Position numbers and translations under genes: made by a program. A DNA stretch of 64,000 nucleotides. It comes from Roseateles noduli. Lineage in GTDB: Bacteria; Pseudomonadota; Gammaproteobacteria; Burkholderiales; Burkholderiaceae_C. Of this stretch, positions 34,282-43,125 are shown piece by piece. Location of the stretch: positions 1-64,000 of the forward strand of contig NIOE01000008.1 in assembly GCA_002205125.1 (NCBI GenBank), given 5' to 3'. How positions within the stretch are numbered: the first letter of the stretch is position 1; every line of letters starts with the position of its first letter. Below the pieces are notes generated by a model. It was not told the DNA's origin, did not search any database, and saw nothing but the letters and a program-made list of their open reading frames with translations.

Positions 34282-35574
34282 TCAGTCGAACTTCCGCAGG
34301 TCCTCGATGACTTTTCCGTCGTTGGGCAGCGAGCCCGCCGCGACGAACACCACCTCGCCGCGCAGCTTGGTCACCTCGCGCAACGCCGCGGTCAGACCGT
34401 CGGTGAGACCTTCCACCACGCCGCCGTCGGTCTCGACGTGCAGGGTCATCCGGTCCTGGGCCATCTCGCCCTCGACGACCAGCCGCCCGCGGCGCGCCTG
34501 CGGGAAGCGGCGCAGCACCTCGGCCACCTGCCCGGCGTGCACGAACATGCCGCGCACCTTCGCGCTCTGGTCCGCGCGCCCCATCCAGCCCCTGATGCGG
34601 ACGTTGGTGCGTCCGGTCGGGCAGGTGCCGGGCAGCACCGCCGACAGGTCGCCGGTGCCGAAGCGGATCAGCGGGTAGTCGCGGTTGAGCGTGGTCACGA
34701 CGACCTCGCCCACCTCCCCGTCGGGCACCGGATCGCCGGTGCCGGGCCGCACGATCTCGAGGATCACGCCCTCGTCGACGACCAGTCCCTGGCGCGCCGC
34801 GGTCTCGTAGGCGATCAGCCCGAGGTCTGCGGTGGCGTAGCACTGGAAGCCGGACACACCGCGTTCGACGCACCAGTCGCGCAGCGCGGCCGGGAAGGCC
34901 TCGCCGCTGACCAGCGCCTTGCGCACGGACAAGGGCTGGCCCTGCTCCGCCGCCTTGTCGAGCAGGATCTTGAGGAAGCTCGGTGTGCCGACGTAAGCCT
35001 GCGGCCGCAGTTCCGCCATTGCCTGCAGCTGCAGCTCGGTGTTGCCCACGCCGCCGGCGAAGACCGTGCAGCCGAGCGCCTCCGCGCCGCCTTCCATCAT
35101 GGCGCCGGCCGGCGTCAGGTGATAGCTGAACGAGTTGTGGACCAGGTCGCCCGCGCGCAGGCCCGCCGCATGCAGCGCACGGCCGACGCGCCAGTAGTCG
35201 CGCCCGTGTCCTTCGGGCTCGTAGATCGAGCCCGGCGACTGGAACACGCGACGCGCCCCGCCGTCGCGCTTCAAGCCGCGCCAGCCGATCGTCGAGAAGC
35301 CGCCGAAGGGCTCGAAGGGCACGCGCGCCGCGTCGGCGCGCACCGCCTGCTGACGCGCCAGCAGCTCCGACTTGCGCGTCACCGGCAGCCGCGCCAGCGC
35401 GTCGCGGGTGCGGACCAGGTCCGGCTCCACGTCGGCCAGCAGTTCGCCGAAGGCCTCGGTGTTCTGACGCGCGTTCGCCACCTGGTGCGGGAGCGCCGCC
35501 AGCAGCGCGGCCTCGCGCACGGCGGGGTCGCGGGTCTCCAGCGCATCGTAGAAATCGCGGTCGGCGGCGCCCAT
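34282..35574 (-). CDS. PaaK-like acyl-CoA ligase family protein, divergent phosphate loop
   Basis: A 430-residue adenylate-forming protein resembling phenylacetate-CoA ligases. The middle matches well (VSGEAFPAALRDWC, YATADLGLIAYE, EIVRPGTGDPVPDGEVGEVVVTTLNRDYPLIRFGTGDLS, GRADQSAKVRGMFVHAGQV). The expected nucleotide-binding loop SSGTTG is replaced by QSPGSIYEPEG at about residues 115-125, so classical ATP-dependent activation is uncertain. It overlaps the upstream 96-residue gene by one base (TGATG) and is the last gene of a cluster encoding a complete branched-chain-type ABC importer. It may act on the imported acid. Confidence 0.85.
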   Translation of the reverse strand: MGAADRDFYDALETRDPAVREAALLAALPHQVANARQNTEAFGELLADVEPDLVRTRDALARLPVTRKSELLARQQAVRADAARVPFEPFGGFSTIGWRGLKRDGGARRVFQSPGSIYEPEGHGRDYWRVGRALHAAGLRAGDLVHNSFSYHLTPAGAMMEGGAEALGCTVFAGGVGNTELQLQAMAELRPQAYVGTPSFLKILLDKAAEQGQPLSVRKALVSGEAFPAALRDWCVERGVSGFQCYATADLGLIAYETAARQGLVVDEGVILEIVRPGTGDPVPDGEVGEVVVTTLNRDYPLIRFGTGDLSAVLPGTCPTGRTNVRIRGWMGRADQSAKVRGMFVHAGQVAEVLRRFPQARRGRLVVEGEMAQDRMTLHVETDGGVVEGLTDGLTAALREVTKLRGEVVFVAAGSLPNDGKVIEDLRKFD

Positions 35575-35864
35575 CACTCCTCCGCCCACTGCGCCAGACG
35601 ACGCTTGAGATCGTCCTGCAGCTTGCGCACGTCGGCCGCGTTGCGGCACACGCGCGTCTCCCAGTCGGGGCTGCGCGCCGGCTTCTTCGCCAGCTTCGCG
35701 GTGATCTGGCCCTCGGCGACGGCGAGCTGGAGCACCTCCTGGTTCTCGAAGCTCCAGCCGGCGCCGCGCTCGGTCAGCACGCGCAGGTCGCGCAACGCGC
35801 GCTTCAACTGCACCAGCGCCTCCTCGGCCTTGAACGGCGGGGGCGCGAAGAAGTCGTTGTCCAT
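35574..35864 (-). CDS. conserved hypothetical protein, 96 residues, in liv/ligase cluster
   Basis: A small soluble, mostly helical protein (MDNDFFAPPPFKAEEALVQL, then a charged middle and a C-terminal helix DVRKLQDDLKRRLAQWAEE). There is no known domain. The ATG at 35864 has GGGAGAG six to seven bases upstream, favouring it over two further-out ATGs. It is tightly packed between livF and the PaaK-like gene, overlapping the latter, so it is likely an accessory of that ligase. Confidence 0.72.
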   Translation of the reverse strand: MDNDFFAPPPFKAEEALVQLKRALRDLRVLTERGAGWSFENQEVLQLAVAEGQITAKLAKKPARSPDWETRVCRNAADVRKLQDDLKRRLAQWAEE

Positions 35865-35891
35865 GAACTGCTCTCCCATCAAAACTTCAAC

Positions 35892-36746
35892 TCAAGCCAG
35901 CCAGCGCTTGCGGCGCTTGTAGCTCTTCACGTCGCGGAAGCTCTTGCGGTCGGTGCCGCCCATGCCGAGGTAGAACTCGCGCACGTCCTCGTTGTCGCGC
36001 AGCGCCTGGGCCTCGCCGTCCATGACGACGCGGCCGTTCTCCAGGATGTAGCCGTAGTCGGCGTAGCGCAGCGCCATGTTGGTGTTCTGCTCCGCCAGCA
36101 GGAAGGTCGTGCGCTCCTTGCGGTTGAGGTCGCGCACGATCTCGAAGACCTCCTCGACGATCTGCGGCGCCAGCCCCATCGAGGGCTCGTCCAGCAGCAC
36201 CATCTTCGGATTGGCCATCAAGGCCCGCCCGATCGCGCACATCTGCTGCTCGCCGCCGGAGGTGTACGCCGCCTGCGAGGTGCGCCGCGTCTTCAGCCGC
36301 GGGAAGTAGGCGTAGACCTTCTCCAGCGTCTGCGCCACCGCCGCCTTCCCGTCGGTGCGGGTGTAGGCGCCGGTGAGCAGGTTCTCCTCGATCGTCAGAT
36401 GCGCGAAGCAGTGCCGCCCCTCCATCACCTGGACCACGCCGCGATGCACGAGGTCCGCCGGCGTGAGCCGCTCGATGCGCTCGCCGCGCAGCTCGATCGA
36501 ACCCTTGGTGACCTCGCCGCGTTCGCCCGCGAGCAGGTTGGACACCGCGCGCAGCGTCGTGGTCTTGCCGGCGCCGTTGCCGCCGAGCAGGGCCACCACC
36601 GCCCCTTCGGGCACGCGCAGCGAGACGCCTTTCAGCACCAGGATCACGTGGTGGTAGATGACCTCGATGCCGTTGACGTCGAGCAGCGCGGGCGCCGCCG
36701 CGCCGACCGGCGCGACGACGGAAGAAGGAACGGAGGAGGCTTGCAT
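35892..36746 (-). CDS. branched-chain-type ABC transporter ATP-binding protein LivF
   Basis: A 284-residue ATPase with Walker A GGNGAGKTTT, Q-loop in VQVMEGRHCF, signature YTSGGEQQM (LSGGQ variant) and Walker B MVLLDEPSMGLAP, then an H-loop variant LAEQN. The segment KSYKRRKRWLA at the C-terminus is a basic extension. It is the second ATPase of a HAAT-type importer whose other parts follow upstream. Residues 1-20 form a low-complexity leader. Confidence 0.93.
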   Translation of the reverse strand: MQASSVPSSVVAPVGAAAPALLDVNGIEVIYHHVILVLKGVSLRVPEGAVVALLGGNGAGKTTTLRAVSNLLAGERGEVTKGSIELRGERIERLTPADLVHRGVVQVMEGRHCFAHLTIEENLLTGAYTRTDGKAAVAQTLEKVYAYFPRLKTRRTSQAAYTSGGEQQMCAIGRALMANPKMVLLDEPSMGLAPQIVEEVFEIVRDLNRKERTTFLLAEQNTNMALRYADYGYILENGRVVMDGEAQALRDNEDVREFYLGMGGTDRKSFRDVKSYKRRKRWLA

Positions 36747-36779
36747 GGCGGTCGTGCTCAGGCAGGGTTCAGACGACGT

Positions 36780-38099
36780 TCAGCCGCAGCTGCGCGGCTT
36801 CAGGTTCTTGTCCTTGGCGTACCTGGCGGCGTACTCCTTGACCATCGGATCGATATGGGTCTTGTCCGAGGTGTACCAGTCGGACGCGAGGTTCCACTTG
36901 GCGCCGTCCCACTGGACGATGCGGGCCCAGTCGTTGCCCATGTGGTTGGCGCAGCTGGTCTGCACCGGGCGCATCACCTCGCCGAAGCCGAGCGCCTTGA
37001 GGCGGTCGGCGGTCAGGTTCAGGTTCTCGAAGCCCCAGCGCACCTGCTCCGGCGTCATGACCTTGCCCTTGCCGAATTTCTCCTGTGCGGTGCGGATCGC
37101 CTCGACCTGCAGCATCGAGATCATCATCCCGCGCGTGTGCGCCAGCGCGCCGATGCCGGTGGCCGGACCGGTGCCCTGCCCCTTGTCGTAGACGAACTTC
37201 TTCAGCTCGTCATGGACCTTGTCCTTCGCCGAGCTGTTGTGCAGCGTGATCGCGTTGTAGCCCTTGGCGCCGGCGCCGATGTCCTTGACGTCGTGGTCCG
37301 AGCCGGCCCACCAGATCGCGTAGATCTTCTCGCGCGGATAACCGCTGGCCTGCGCCTCGCGGATGCCGGCCGGCGTCATCACGCCGGCGGACCAGAACAG
37401 CACGTAGTCGGGCCGTTGCTGGCGGATCTGCAGCCAGGTCGACTTCTGCTCCACCCCGGGCGGCGTGACCGGATACAGCACCAGCTCGAAGCCGTCGGCC
37501 GCGGCGCGCTTCTGCAGCAGCGGGATCGGCTCCTTGCCGTAGGGGCTGTCGTGATAGACCAGCGCGATCTTCTTGCCCTTGAGCGAGCCCTTCTCCTTCT
37601 TCGCGATGTCCTGCAGCATCACGTCGGCGGCGGTCCAGTAGGTGCCCAGCAGCGGGAAATTCCATTCGAAGACGGTGCCGTCGGCCGACTGCGACAGGCC
37701 GTACCCCGGGGTCTCGACGACCACCTTGTCGACGAAGGCCTTGTCCGTCACCGCGAAGGTGATGCCGGTCGACTGCGTGTCGAAGCCGGACGCGCCGCCG
37801 CCCTTGCCCTTCAGGCGTTCGTAGCACTCGACGCCCTTGGCGGCGTCGTACGCGGTCTCGCATTCCTCGTAGGCGAGCTTGACGCCGTTGACGCCGCCGT
37901 CGCGCGCGTTGATCAGCTTCAGGTAGTCCTGCTTGCCGTCCGCCCAGGGCATGCCCAGCGGCGCGAACTGGCCGGTGCGGTACACCAGCAGCGGGATGAA
38001 CTGCTCATTGGCCGCCTGCGCCTGCGCGGCGACGGGCAGCAACGCGCCCGCCAGTGCCGCGAGGGATAGCGCGCCACGCGCCAGGGTCTTCAAGCTCAT
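36780..38099 (-). CDS. branched-chain-type ABC transporter substrate-binding protein
   Basis: A 439-residue type I periplasmic receptor with a signal peptide of about 29 residues (cleavage near AQAQA). It has FIPLLVYRTGQFAPLGMPWADG at the mature start, then GGVNGVKLAYEECE, and GVECYERLKGKG. It binds the imported ligand. Its size (about 410 mature residues) and several cysteines distinguish it from leucine receptors. Related proteins transport aromatic acids, amides or urea. The ligand is not evident. It sits between livM and livF. Confidence 0.92.
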   Translation of the reverse strand: MSLKTLARGALSLAALAGALLPVAAQAQAANEQFIPLLVYRTGQFAPLGMPWADGKQDYLKLINARDGGVNGVKLAYEECETAYDAAKGVECYERLKGKGGGASGFDTQSTGITFAVTDKAFVDKVVVETPGYGLSQSADGTVFEWNFPLLGTYWTAADVMLQDIAKKEKGSLKGKKIALVYHDSPYGKEPIPLLQKRAAADGFELVLYPVTPPGVEQKSTWLQIRQQRPDYVLFWSAGVMTPAGIREAQASGYPREKIYAIWWAGSDHDVKDIGAGAKGYNAITLHNSSAKDKVHDELKKFVYDKGQGTGPATGIGALAHTRGMMISMLQVEAIRTAQEKFGKGKVMTPEQVRWGFENLNLTADRLKALGFGEVMRPVQTSCANHMGNDWARIVQWDGAKWNLASDWYTSDKTHIDPMVKEYAARYAKDKNLKPRSCG

Positions 38100-38162
38100 G
38101 GTGTCGTCTCCTGATGGTGCACTCTGCGGTGCGGTTTGAAATCGATGGAATTCAAGGCGCCC

Positions 38163-39227
38163 TCAATGAGGGAACGGCCACAGCCTCAGCTTTTGACGGG
38201 CGGTGGACCACAGGCGAGCCAGGCCATGCGGCTCGACGATGAGGAAGAACACGATCAGCGCGCCGAAGATCATGTGCTCCAGGTGCGAGGCCGTGGCCGT
38301 GGACAGCGGCAGCCCCAGCCAGTGCGGCACGTGGTTGAGCAGCAGCGGCAGCAGCACGATGAACGCGGCGCCGAAGAAGCTGCCGACGATGGAACCCAGC
38401 CCGCCGATGATGATCATGAACAGCAGCTGGAAGGACTTGTCGATGCCGAAGGCCGCCGGCTCCCACGCGCCCAGGTGCACGAAGCCCCACAGCGCGCCGG
38501 CGACGCCGACGATGAAGCTGCTGACCGCGAAGGCGGTCAGCTTCGCGTGCACCGGCCGGATGCCGATGACGGCGGCGGCGACGTCCATGTCGCGCATGGC
38601 CATCCACTCGCGGCCGATGGCGCCGCGCACCAGGTTCTTGGTGAGGATCCCGCACACGACCACCAGCGACAGGCACAGCAGGTAGCGCTGCGCGGGGGTC
38701 TCCAGCGGCAGGCCGAACAGCTGCAGCGTGCCGACGCTGACCGAGCCCGACGAGGAGTTGTTGGTCACCCACGGCACGCGGTTGGTGAACCAGTCGATGA
38801 AGAACTGCGCCGCCAGCGTCGCGACCGCCAGGTAGAGCCCGCGGATGCGCAGGCTGGGCAAGCCGAAGATCACGCCGCAGACCGTCGCGGCCAGGCCGCC
38901 GCCGATCAGCGACAGCAGCAGCGGCATGCCCTCGATGCGCACCTGCAGGTTGTAGGCCGCGTAGGCGCCGACGGCCATGAAGGCGCCGGTGCCCAGCGAG
39001 ATCTGCCCGCAGTAGCCCACCAGCACGTTCAGGCCCAGCGCCGCCAGCGACAGCACGAGGAAGGGGATCAGCACCGCGCGGAAGGTGTAGTCGCTGGCCA
39101 GCCAGGGCACGGCGACGAAGGCGACCAGCGCCAGCGCGATCACCGCGCGACGGTCCTGCGCGACCGGGAACAGCGCCAGGTCCGCGCGGTAGGAGGCCTT
39201 GAACTGGCCGTTTTCACGATAGAACAC
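38163..39227 (-). CDS. branched-chain-type ABC transporter permease LivM
   Basis: A 354-residue inner-membrane permease with about ten hydrophobic segments and the family block VGYCGQISLGTGAFMAVGAYAA. The late EAA-like region is VAGALWGFVHLGAWEPAAFG. It pairs with LivH to form the channel. It starts 12 bases after the livH stop, in one transcript. Confidence 0.92.
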   Translation of the reverse strand: MFYRENGQFKASYRADLALFPVAQDRRAVIALALVAFVAVPWLASDYTFRAVLIPFLVLSLAALGLNVLVGYCGQISLGTGAFMAVGAYAAYNLQVRIEGMPLLLSLIGGGLAATVCGVIFGLPSLRIRGLYLAVATLAAQFFIDWFTNRVPWVTNNSSSGSVSVGTLQLFGLPLETPAQRYLLCLSLVVVCGILTKNLVRGAIGREWMAMRDMDVAAAVIGIRPVHAKLTAFAVSSFIVGVAGALWGFVHLGAWEPAAFGIDKSFQLLFMIIIGGLGSIVGSFFGAAFIVLLPLLLNHVPHWLGLPLSTATASHLEHMIFGALIVFFLIVEPHGLARLWSTARQKLRLWPFPH

Positions 39228-39239
39228 GGTCGTTGCTCC

Positions 39240-40169
39240 TTACACGCGATCGATGATCTTGTCGCCGAAGAGGCCCTGCGGCCGCACCAGCAGGAAGCCC
39301 AGCGCGAGCACGTAGGCGAACCAGTTCTCGATGCCGCCGCCGACGGTGGGGCCGAGGTAGATCTCCGACAGCTTCTCGCCGACGCCGATGATCAGCCCGC
39401 CGACGATGGCGCCCGGCACCGAGGTCAGGCCGCCGAGGATGACGACCGGGAAGGCCTTCAGCGCGACCAGCGAGATCGAGTACTGCACGCCCAGCTTGCT
39501 GCCCCAGATGATCCCGGCCACCAGCGCGACCAGCCCGCCGACGGACCAGACGATCACCCAGATGCGCGACAGCGGGATGCCGATGGACTGCGCGGCCTGG
39601 TGGTCGTCGGCGACGGCGCGCAGCGCGCGGCCGGTGCGGGTCTTCTGGAAGAACAGCGACAGCACGCCCACCAGCGCCGCGGCGATCACGGCCGAGTACA
39701 GGTCTTCCTTGTTGAGCAGCAGCCCGCCGGGGAAGCTGTCCTCCAGCACGAACAGCGGATCCTTGGGCAGGCCCACGTCGATCTTGTAGGTCGCGCTGCC
39801 GAAGAGCAGCTGGCCGGCGCCGTCGAGGAAGTAGCTGATGCCCAGCGTCGCCATCAGCAGCGTGATCGCCGGCTGGTTGACGAGGCCGCGCAGCGCGAGC
39901 CGTTCCACGAGCCACGCCACGACGACCATGCAGGCCGTCGCGGCCGCCAGCGCCAGCACGTTGGCCAGCAGCAGGCTCTCGAAGCCGAACCACTGCGGGA
40001 ACCATTCGGAGAAGCGCGCCATCGCCAGCGCCGCGAACAGCACCATCGCGCCCTGCGCGAAGTTGAAGACGCCCGAGGCCTTGAAGATCAGCACGAAGCC
40101 CAGCGCCACGAGCGCATAGAGCATGCCGGCCATCAGGCCGCCGAAGACGGTTTCGAGGAAGAAGCCCAT
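39240..40169 (-). CDS. branched-chain-type ABC transporter permease LivH
   Basis: A 309-residue permease with eight or more hydrophobic segments. The early FGGLMAGMLYALVALGFVLIFKASGVFNFAQGAM segment and GVQYSISLVALKAFPVVILGGLTSVPGAIVGG are characteristic of LivH. It forms the membrane channel with LivM. It lies 42 bases after livG. Confidence 0.93.
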   Translation of the reverse strand: MGFFLETVFGGLMAGMLYALVALGFVLIFKASGVFNFAQGAMVLFAALAMARFSEWFPQWFGFESLLLANVLALAAATACMVVVAWLVERLALRGLVNQPAITLLMATLGISYFLDGAGQLLFGSATYKIDVGLPKDPLFVLEDSFPGGLLLNKEDLYSAVIAAALVGVLSLFFQKTRTGRALRAVADDHQAAQSIGIPLSRIWVIVWSVGGLVALVAGIIWGSKLGVQYSISLVALKAFPVVILGGLTSVPGAIVGGLIIGVGEKLSEIYLGPTVGGGIENWFAYVLALGFLLVRPQGLFGDKIIDRV

Positions 40170-40211
40170 GATGTTTGCCTTTGCCCGCTTGCTGTCTGCT
40201 TCTTCCTGCCG

Positions 40212-41009
40212 TCACTCGCCCGCGCCGAGGTAGGCGCGGATCACTTCGGGATTGGCGCGCACCTCGTCCGGCGTGCCGTCGCCGATCTTCTTCCCGTAGT
40301 CGAGCACCACCACGCGGTCGCTGATGTCCATGACCACGCCCATGTCGTGCTCGATCAGGACGATGGTGGTGCCGAACTCGTCGTTGACGTCCAGGATGAA
40401 GCGGCACATGTCCTGCTTCTCCTCGACGTTCATGCCGGCCATCGGCTCGTCGAGCAGCAGCACCTTGGGCTCCATCGCCAGCGCGCGGCCCAGGTCCACG
40501 CGCTTCTGCAACCCGTAGGACAGGCCGCCGACGGGTGTCTTGCGGTGCGCCTGGATCTCGAGGAAATCGATGATGCGCTCGACCTTCTCGCGGTGCTCGA
40601 TCTCCTCGCGCGCCGCGGGACCGAGGCGCAGCGCCTGCCACAGCAGGTGGCGCTTCATGTGCAGGTTGCGCCCGGACATGATGTTGTCCAGCACGCTCAT
40701 GCCCTTGAACAGCGCCAGGTTCTGGAAGGTGCGCGCCACGCCCTGCTCGGCCATGCGGCGCAGCCGCGTGCGCGGGCTCAGGCGGCGCACGTTCTCGCCG
40801 CGGTAGCGGATGTCGCCCTGCTGCGGCTGGTAGACGCCGTTGATGCAGTTCAGCATCGAGCTCTTGCCGGCGCCGTTGGGGCCGATGATGGCGCGGATCT
40901 CGTGCTCGCGGACGTCGAAGCTGATGTCGTTGAGCGCCTTCACGCCGCCGAAGGACAGGGTGATGTGCTCGACATCCAGGATCACGTCGCCGATGCGTCG
41001 GTCGCTCAT
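40212..41009 (-). CDS. branched-chain-type ABC transporter ATP-binding protein LivG
   Basis: A 265-residue ATPase with Walker A GPNGAGKSS, the GVARTFQNLALFKGMSVLDN Q-loop region, signature LSYGLQKR (LSGGQ variant), Walker B VLLLDEPMAGMN and switch IEHDM. The one-base overlap with the upstream ligase gene (41009) indicates co-translation. It is the first ATPase of the importer. Confidence 0.93.
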   Translation of the reverse strand: MSDRRIGDVILDVEHITLSFGGVKALNDISFDVREHEIRAIIGPNGAGKSSMLNCINGVYQPQQGDIRYRGENVRRLSPRTRLRRMAEQGVARTFQNLALFKGMSVLDNIMSGRNLHMKRHLLWQALRLGPAAREEIEHREKVERIIDFLEIQAHRKTPVGGLSYGLQKRVDLGRALAMEPKVLLLDEPMAGMNVEEKQDMCRFILDVNDEFGTTIVLIEHDMGVVMDISDRVVVLDYGKKIGDGTPDEVRANPEVIRAYLGAGE

Positions 41010-42955
41010 CAGGCGGCCTTCCGGGTGTGCGGGAAGGTGGCGGCCTCCTCGATGCGCAGGTCGGCCGAGACGCTGCCGCTGCGGCCGTCCTCGAAGCGGA
41101 CGGCCGTCTCGATGTACTGCGAGGTCCTGCCCGCGTAGAGCGCGTCGATCAGCACGGCGTACTTGTCGGCGATCGCGCCGCGGCGCACCTTGCGCGTGCG
41201 GGTGAGCTCGCCGTCGTCGGCGTCCAGTTCCTTGTGCAGCACCAGGAAGCGCGTGATCTGGCTGCCGGCCAGCAGCTCGTCCTGCGCCAGGTCGGCGTTG
41301 ACCTTCTCGACGCAGTCCTTGATCAGCGCCAGCACCTCGGGCTTGCCCGCGAGATCCGTGTAGCCGGCGTAGGCGAGGTTGCGGCGCTCGGCCCAGTTGC
41401 CCACGGCCTCGAAGTCGATGTTGACGAAGGCGCAGACGCGGTCGCGCCCGTCGCCGAAGGCCACCGCCTCCTTGATGAAGGCGAAGAACTTCAGCTTGTT
41501 CTCGACGTACTTGGGCGCGAACATCTCGCCGTCGTGCGCGCCGCCGCGCAGCCGGCCGACGTCCTTGGCGCGGTCGATGATCTTCAGATGCCCGCCGGCG
41601 TCGAGGAAGCCCGCGTCGCCGGTGCGGTACCAGCCGTCGGCGCCCAGCACCTCGGCCGTCGCCTCCGGATTCTTGTAGTAGCCCTGGAGCAGGCCCGGCG
41701 ACCGCACCAGGATCTCGCCGCTGTCGGCGAGCCGGATCTCCACGCCGTCGATGGGCACGCCGACGGTGTCGGACTTCGCCTCATGGTCCGGCTGCAGGCA
41801 GACGAAGACGGCGGTCTCGGTCGAGCCGTAGAGCTGCTTGAGGTTGATGCCGATCGAGCGGTAGAAGCTGAAGAGGTCGGGGCCGATCGCCTCGCCCGCC
41901 GTGTAGGCCACGCGCACCCGCGAGAAGCCCAGCGCGTTGCGCAGCGGGCCGTAGATCGCAAGGTCGCCGAGGCGGTACTTGAAGCGCTCCCAGGCGTCGA
42001 CCGGCTTGCCGTCCATCAGTGCGGGGCCGACGCGGTCCGCCAGCGCCATCGCCTTGGCGAAGAGCCAGCGCTTGGGCGCGCCGGCGTCCTCCATGCGGAT
42101 CATCACGCTGGTCAGCAGGCCCTCGAAGACCCGCGGCGGCGCGAAGTAGTAGGTCGGCCCGATCTCCTTGAGGTCGATGCTGACGGTGCTCGCCGACTCG
42201 GGGCAGTTGACGACGTAGCCGCAGGCCAGCCACTGCGCGTAGCTGAAGACGTTCTGGCCGATCCAGGCGCAGGGCAGGTAGGCGAGGACCTCCTCGTCGG
42301 CGGTGAGCTTGTCGAAGCGCGCGCCGGCCTGGGCGCGGTCGATCAGCGAGGTGTGTGTGTGCACCACGCCCTTCGGATGGCCGGTGGTGCCAGAGGTGAA
42401 GAACATCGCCGCCACGTCGCCGGCGCGGCCCGCCTCGACCTCGCGCTCGAACCCGCCGGGATGGCGCAGCGCATGCGCGCGGCCGTCGTCGCACAGCGCA
42501 TCGATCGAGGCCAGGCCGTCGGCCGCGTAATGGCGCAGTCCGCGCGGGTCGTCGAACCAGATGCGCCGCAGCGCGGGGCAGGACTCGCGGATCTCGAGCA
42601 GCTTGTCGACCTGCTCCTGGTCCTCGACGACGGCGAAGGCGACCTCCGCGTTCTGCAGCGGATACGCGAATTCGGCGGCGACCGCGTCCTGGTACAGCGG
42701 CACGGGGATGGCGCCCAGCGATTGCGCGGCGAGCATCGAGGCGTAGAGCCGGGGCCGGTTCTCGCCGATCACGACGAGATGCTGCCCGCGGGTCAGGCCG
42801 GCCGCGGCGAAGCCGTGCGCGAGATCGCGCACGAGCGCCGCCAGCGCGGCCCAATCGAGGGTCTGCCAGATGCCGAGCTCCTTCTCGCGCAGCGCCGGCG
42901 CATGCGGGCGCCGGGCGGCGTGATCGAGCAGCAGGCGGGGGAAGGTCTGTTCCAC
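41009..42955 (-). CDS. AMP-dependent acyl-CoA synthetase (long-chain type)
   Basis: A 648-residue adenylate-forming ligase. The P-loop is MFFTSGTTGHPKG, the second signature YGSTETAVF, then GWYRTGDAGFLDAGGHLKIIDRAKD. It activates a carboxylic acid to its CoA thioester. The length and the VENKLKF-type C-terminal region fit the long-chain/benzoate-type subgroup. It leads the cluster livGHMJF-96aa-PaaK-like and is coupled to livG by a one-base overlap, so its substrate is probably what the importer brings in. It is divergent from a Crp/Fnr regulator. Confidence 0.9.
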   Translation of the reverse strand: MEQTFPRLLLDHAARRPHAPALREKELGIWQTLDWAALAALVRDLAHGFAAAGLTRGQHLVVIGENRPRLYASMLAAQSLGAIPVPLYQDAVAAEFAYPLQNAEVAFAVVEDQEQVDKLLEIRESCPALRRIWFDDPRGLRHYAADGLASIDALCDDGRAHALRHPGGFEREVEAGRAGDVAAMFFTSGTTGHPKGVVHTHTSLIDRAQAGARFDKLTADEEVLAYLPCAWIGQNVFSYAQWLACGYVVNCPESASTVSIDLKEIGPTYYFAPPRVFEGLLTSVMIRMEDAGAPKRWLFAKAMALADRVGPALMDGKPVDAWERFKYRLGDLAIYGPLRNALGFSRVRVAYTAGEAIGPDLFSFYRSIGINLKQLYGSTETAVFVCLQPDHEAKSDTVGVPIDGVEIRLADSGEILVRSPGLLQGYYKNPEATAEVLGADGWYRTGDAGFLDAGGHLKIIDRAKDVGRLRGGAHDGEMFAPKYVENKLKFFAFIKEAVAFGDGRDRVCAFVNIDFEAVGNWAERRNLAYAGYTDLAGKPEVLALIKDCVEKVNADLAQDELLAGSQITRFLVLHKELDADDGELTRTRKVRRGAIADKYAVLIDALYAGRTSQYIETAVRFEDGRSGSVSADLRIEEAATFPHTRKAA

Positions 42956-43045
42956 CGTCGTCTCCTTTGTGCTCCCCGCTGTCGCCGTCTCTGATGGAGG
43001 CGCTCCGGTCGCGGGGTTGCGCCGACTGTAGGCCGGCTCATTGAC

Positions 43046-43067
43046 GTCGTGTTGTCATTGCGACGAC
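43046..43067. promoter_or_regulatory. candidate operator between the ligase and the Crp/Fnr gene
   Basis: GTNGTC-N5-GACNAC can be read at 43051-43067 (GTTGTC-ATTGC-GACGAC), nested in a looser GTCGT...ACGAC dyad. It lies 91 bases before the ligase start and 59 before the regulator start. Position and symmetry fit binding by the adjacent Crp/Fnr protein. This is inference. Confidence 0.4.
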
Positions 43068-43125
43068 AGTCCTAGGGAGACTTCGGGGAAGCGTTTTCCC
43101 CAGGGGGTCGCGTCAGGTTCGTGTC

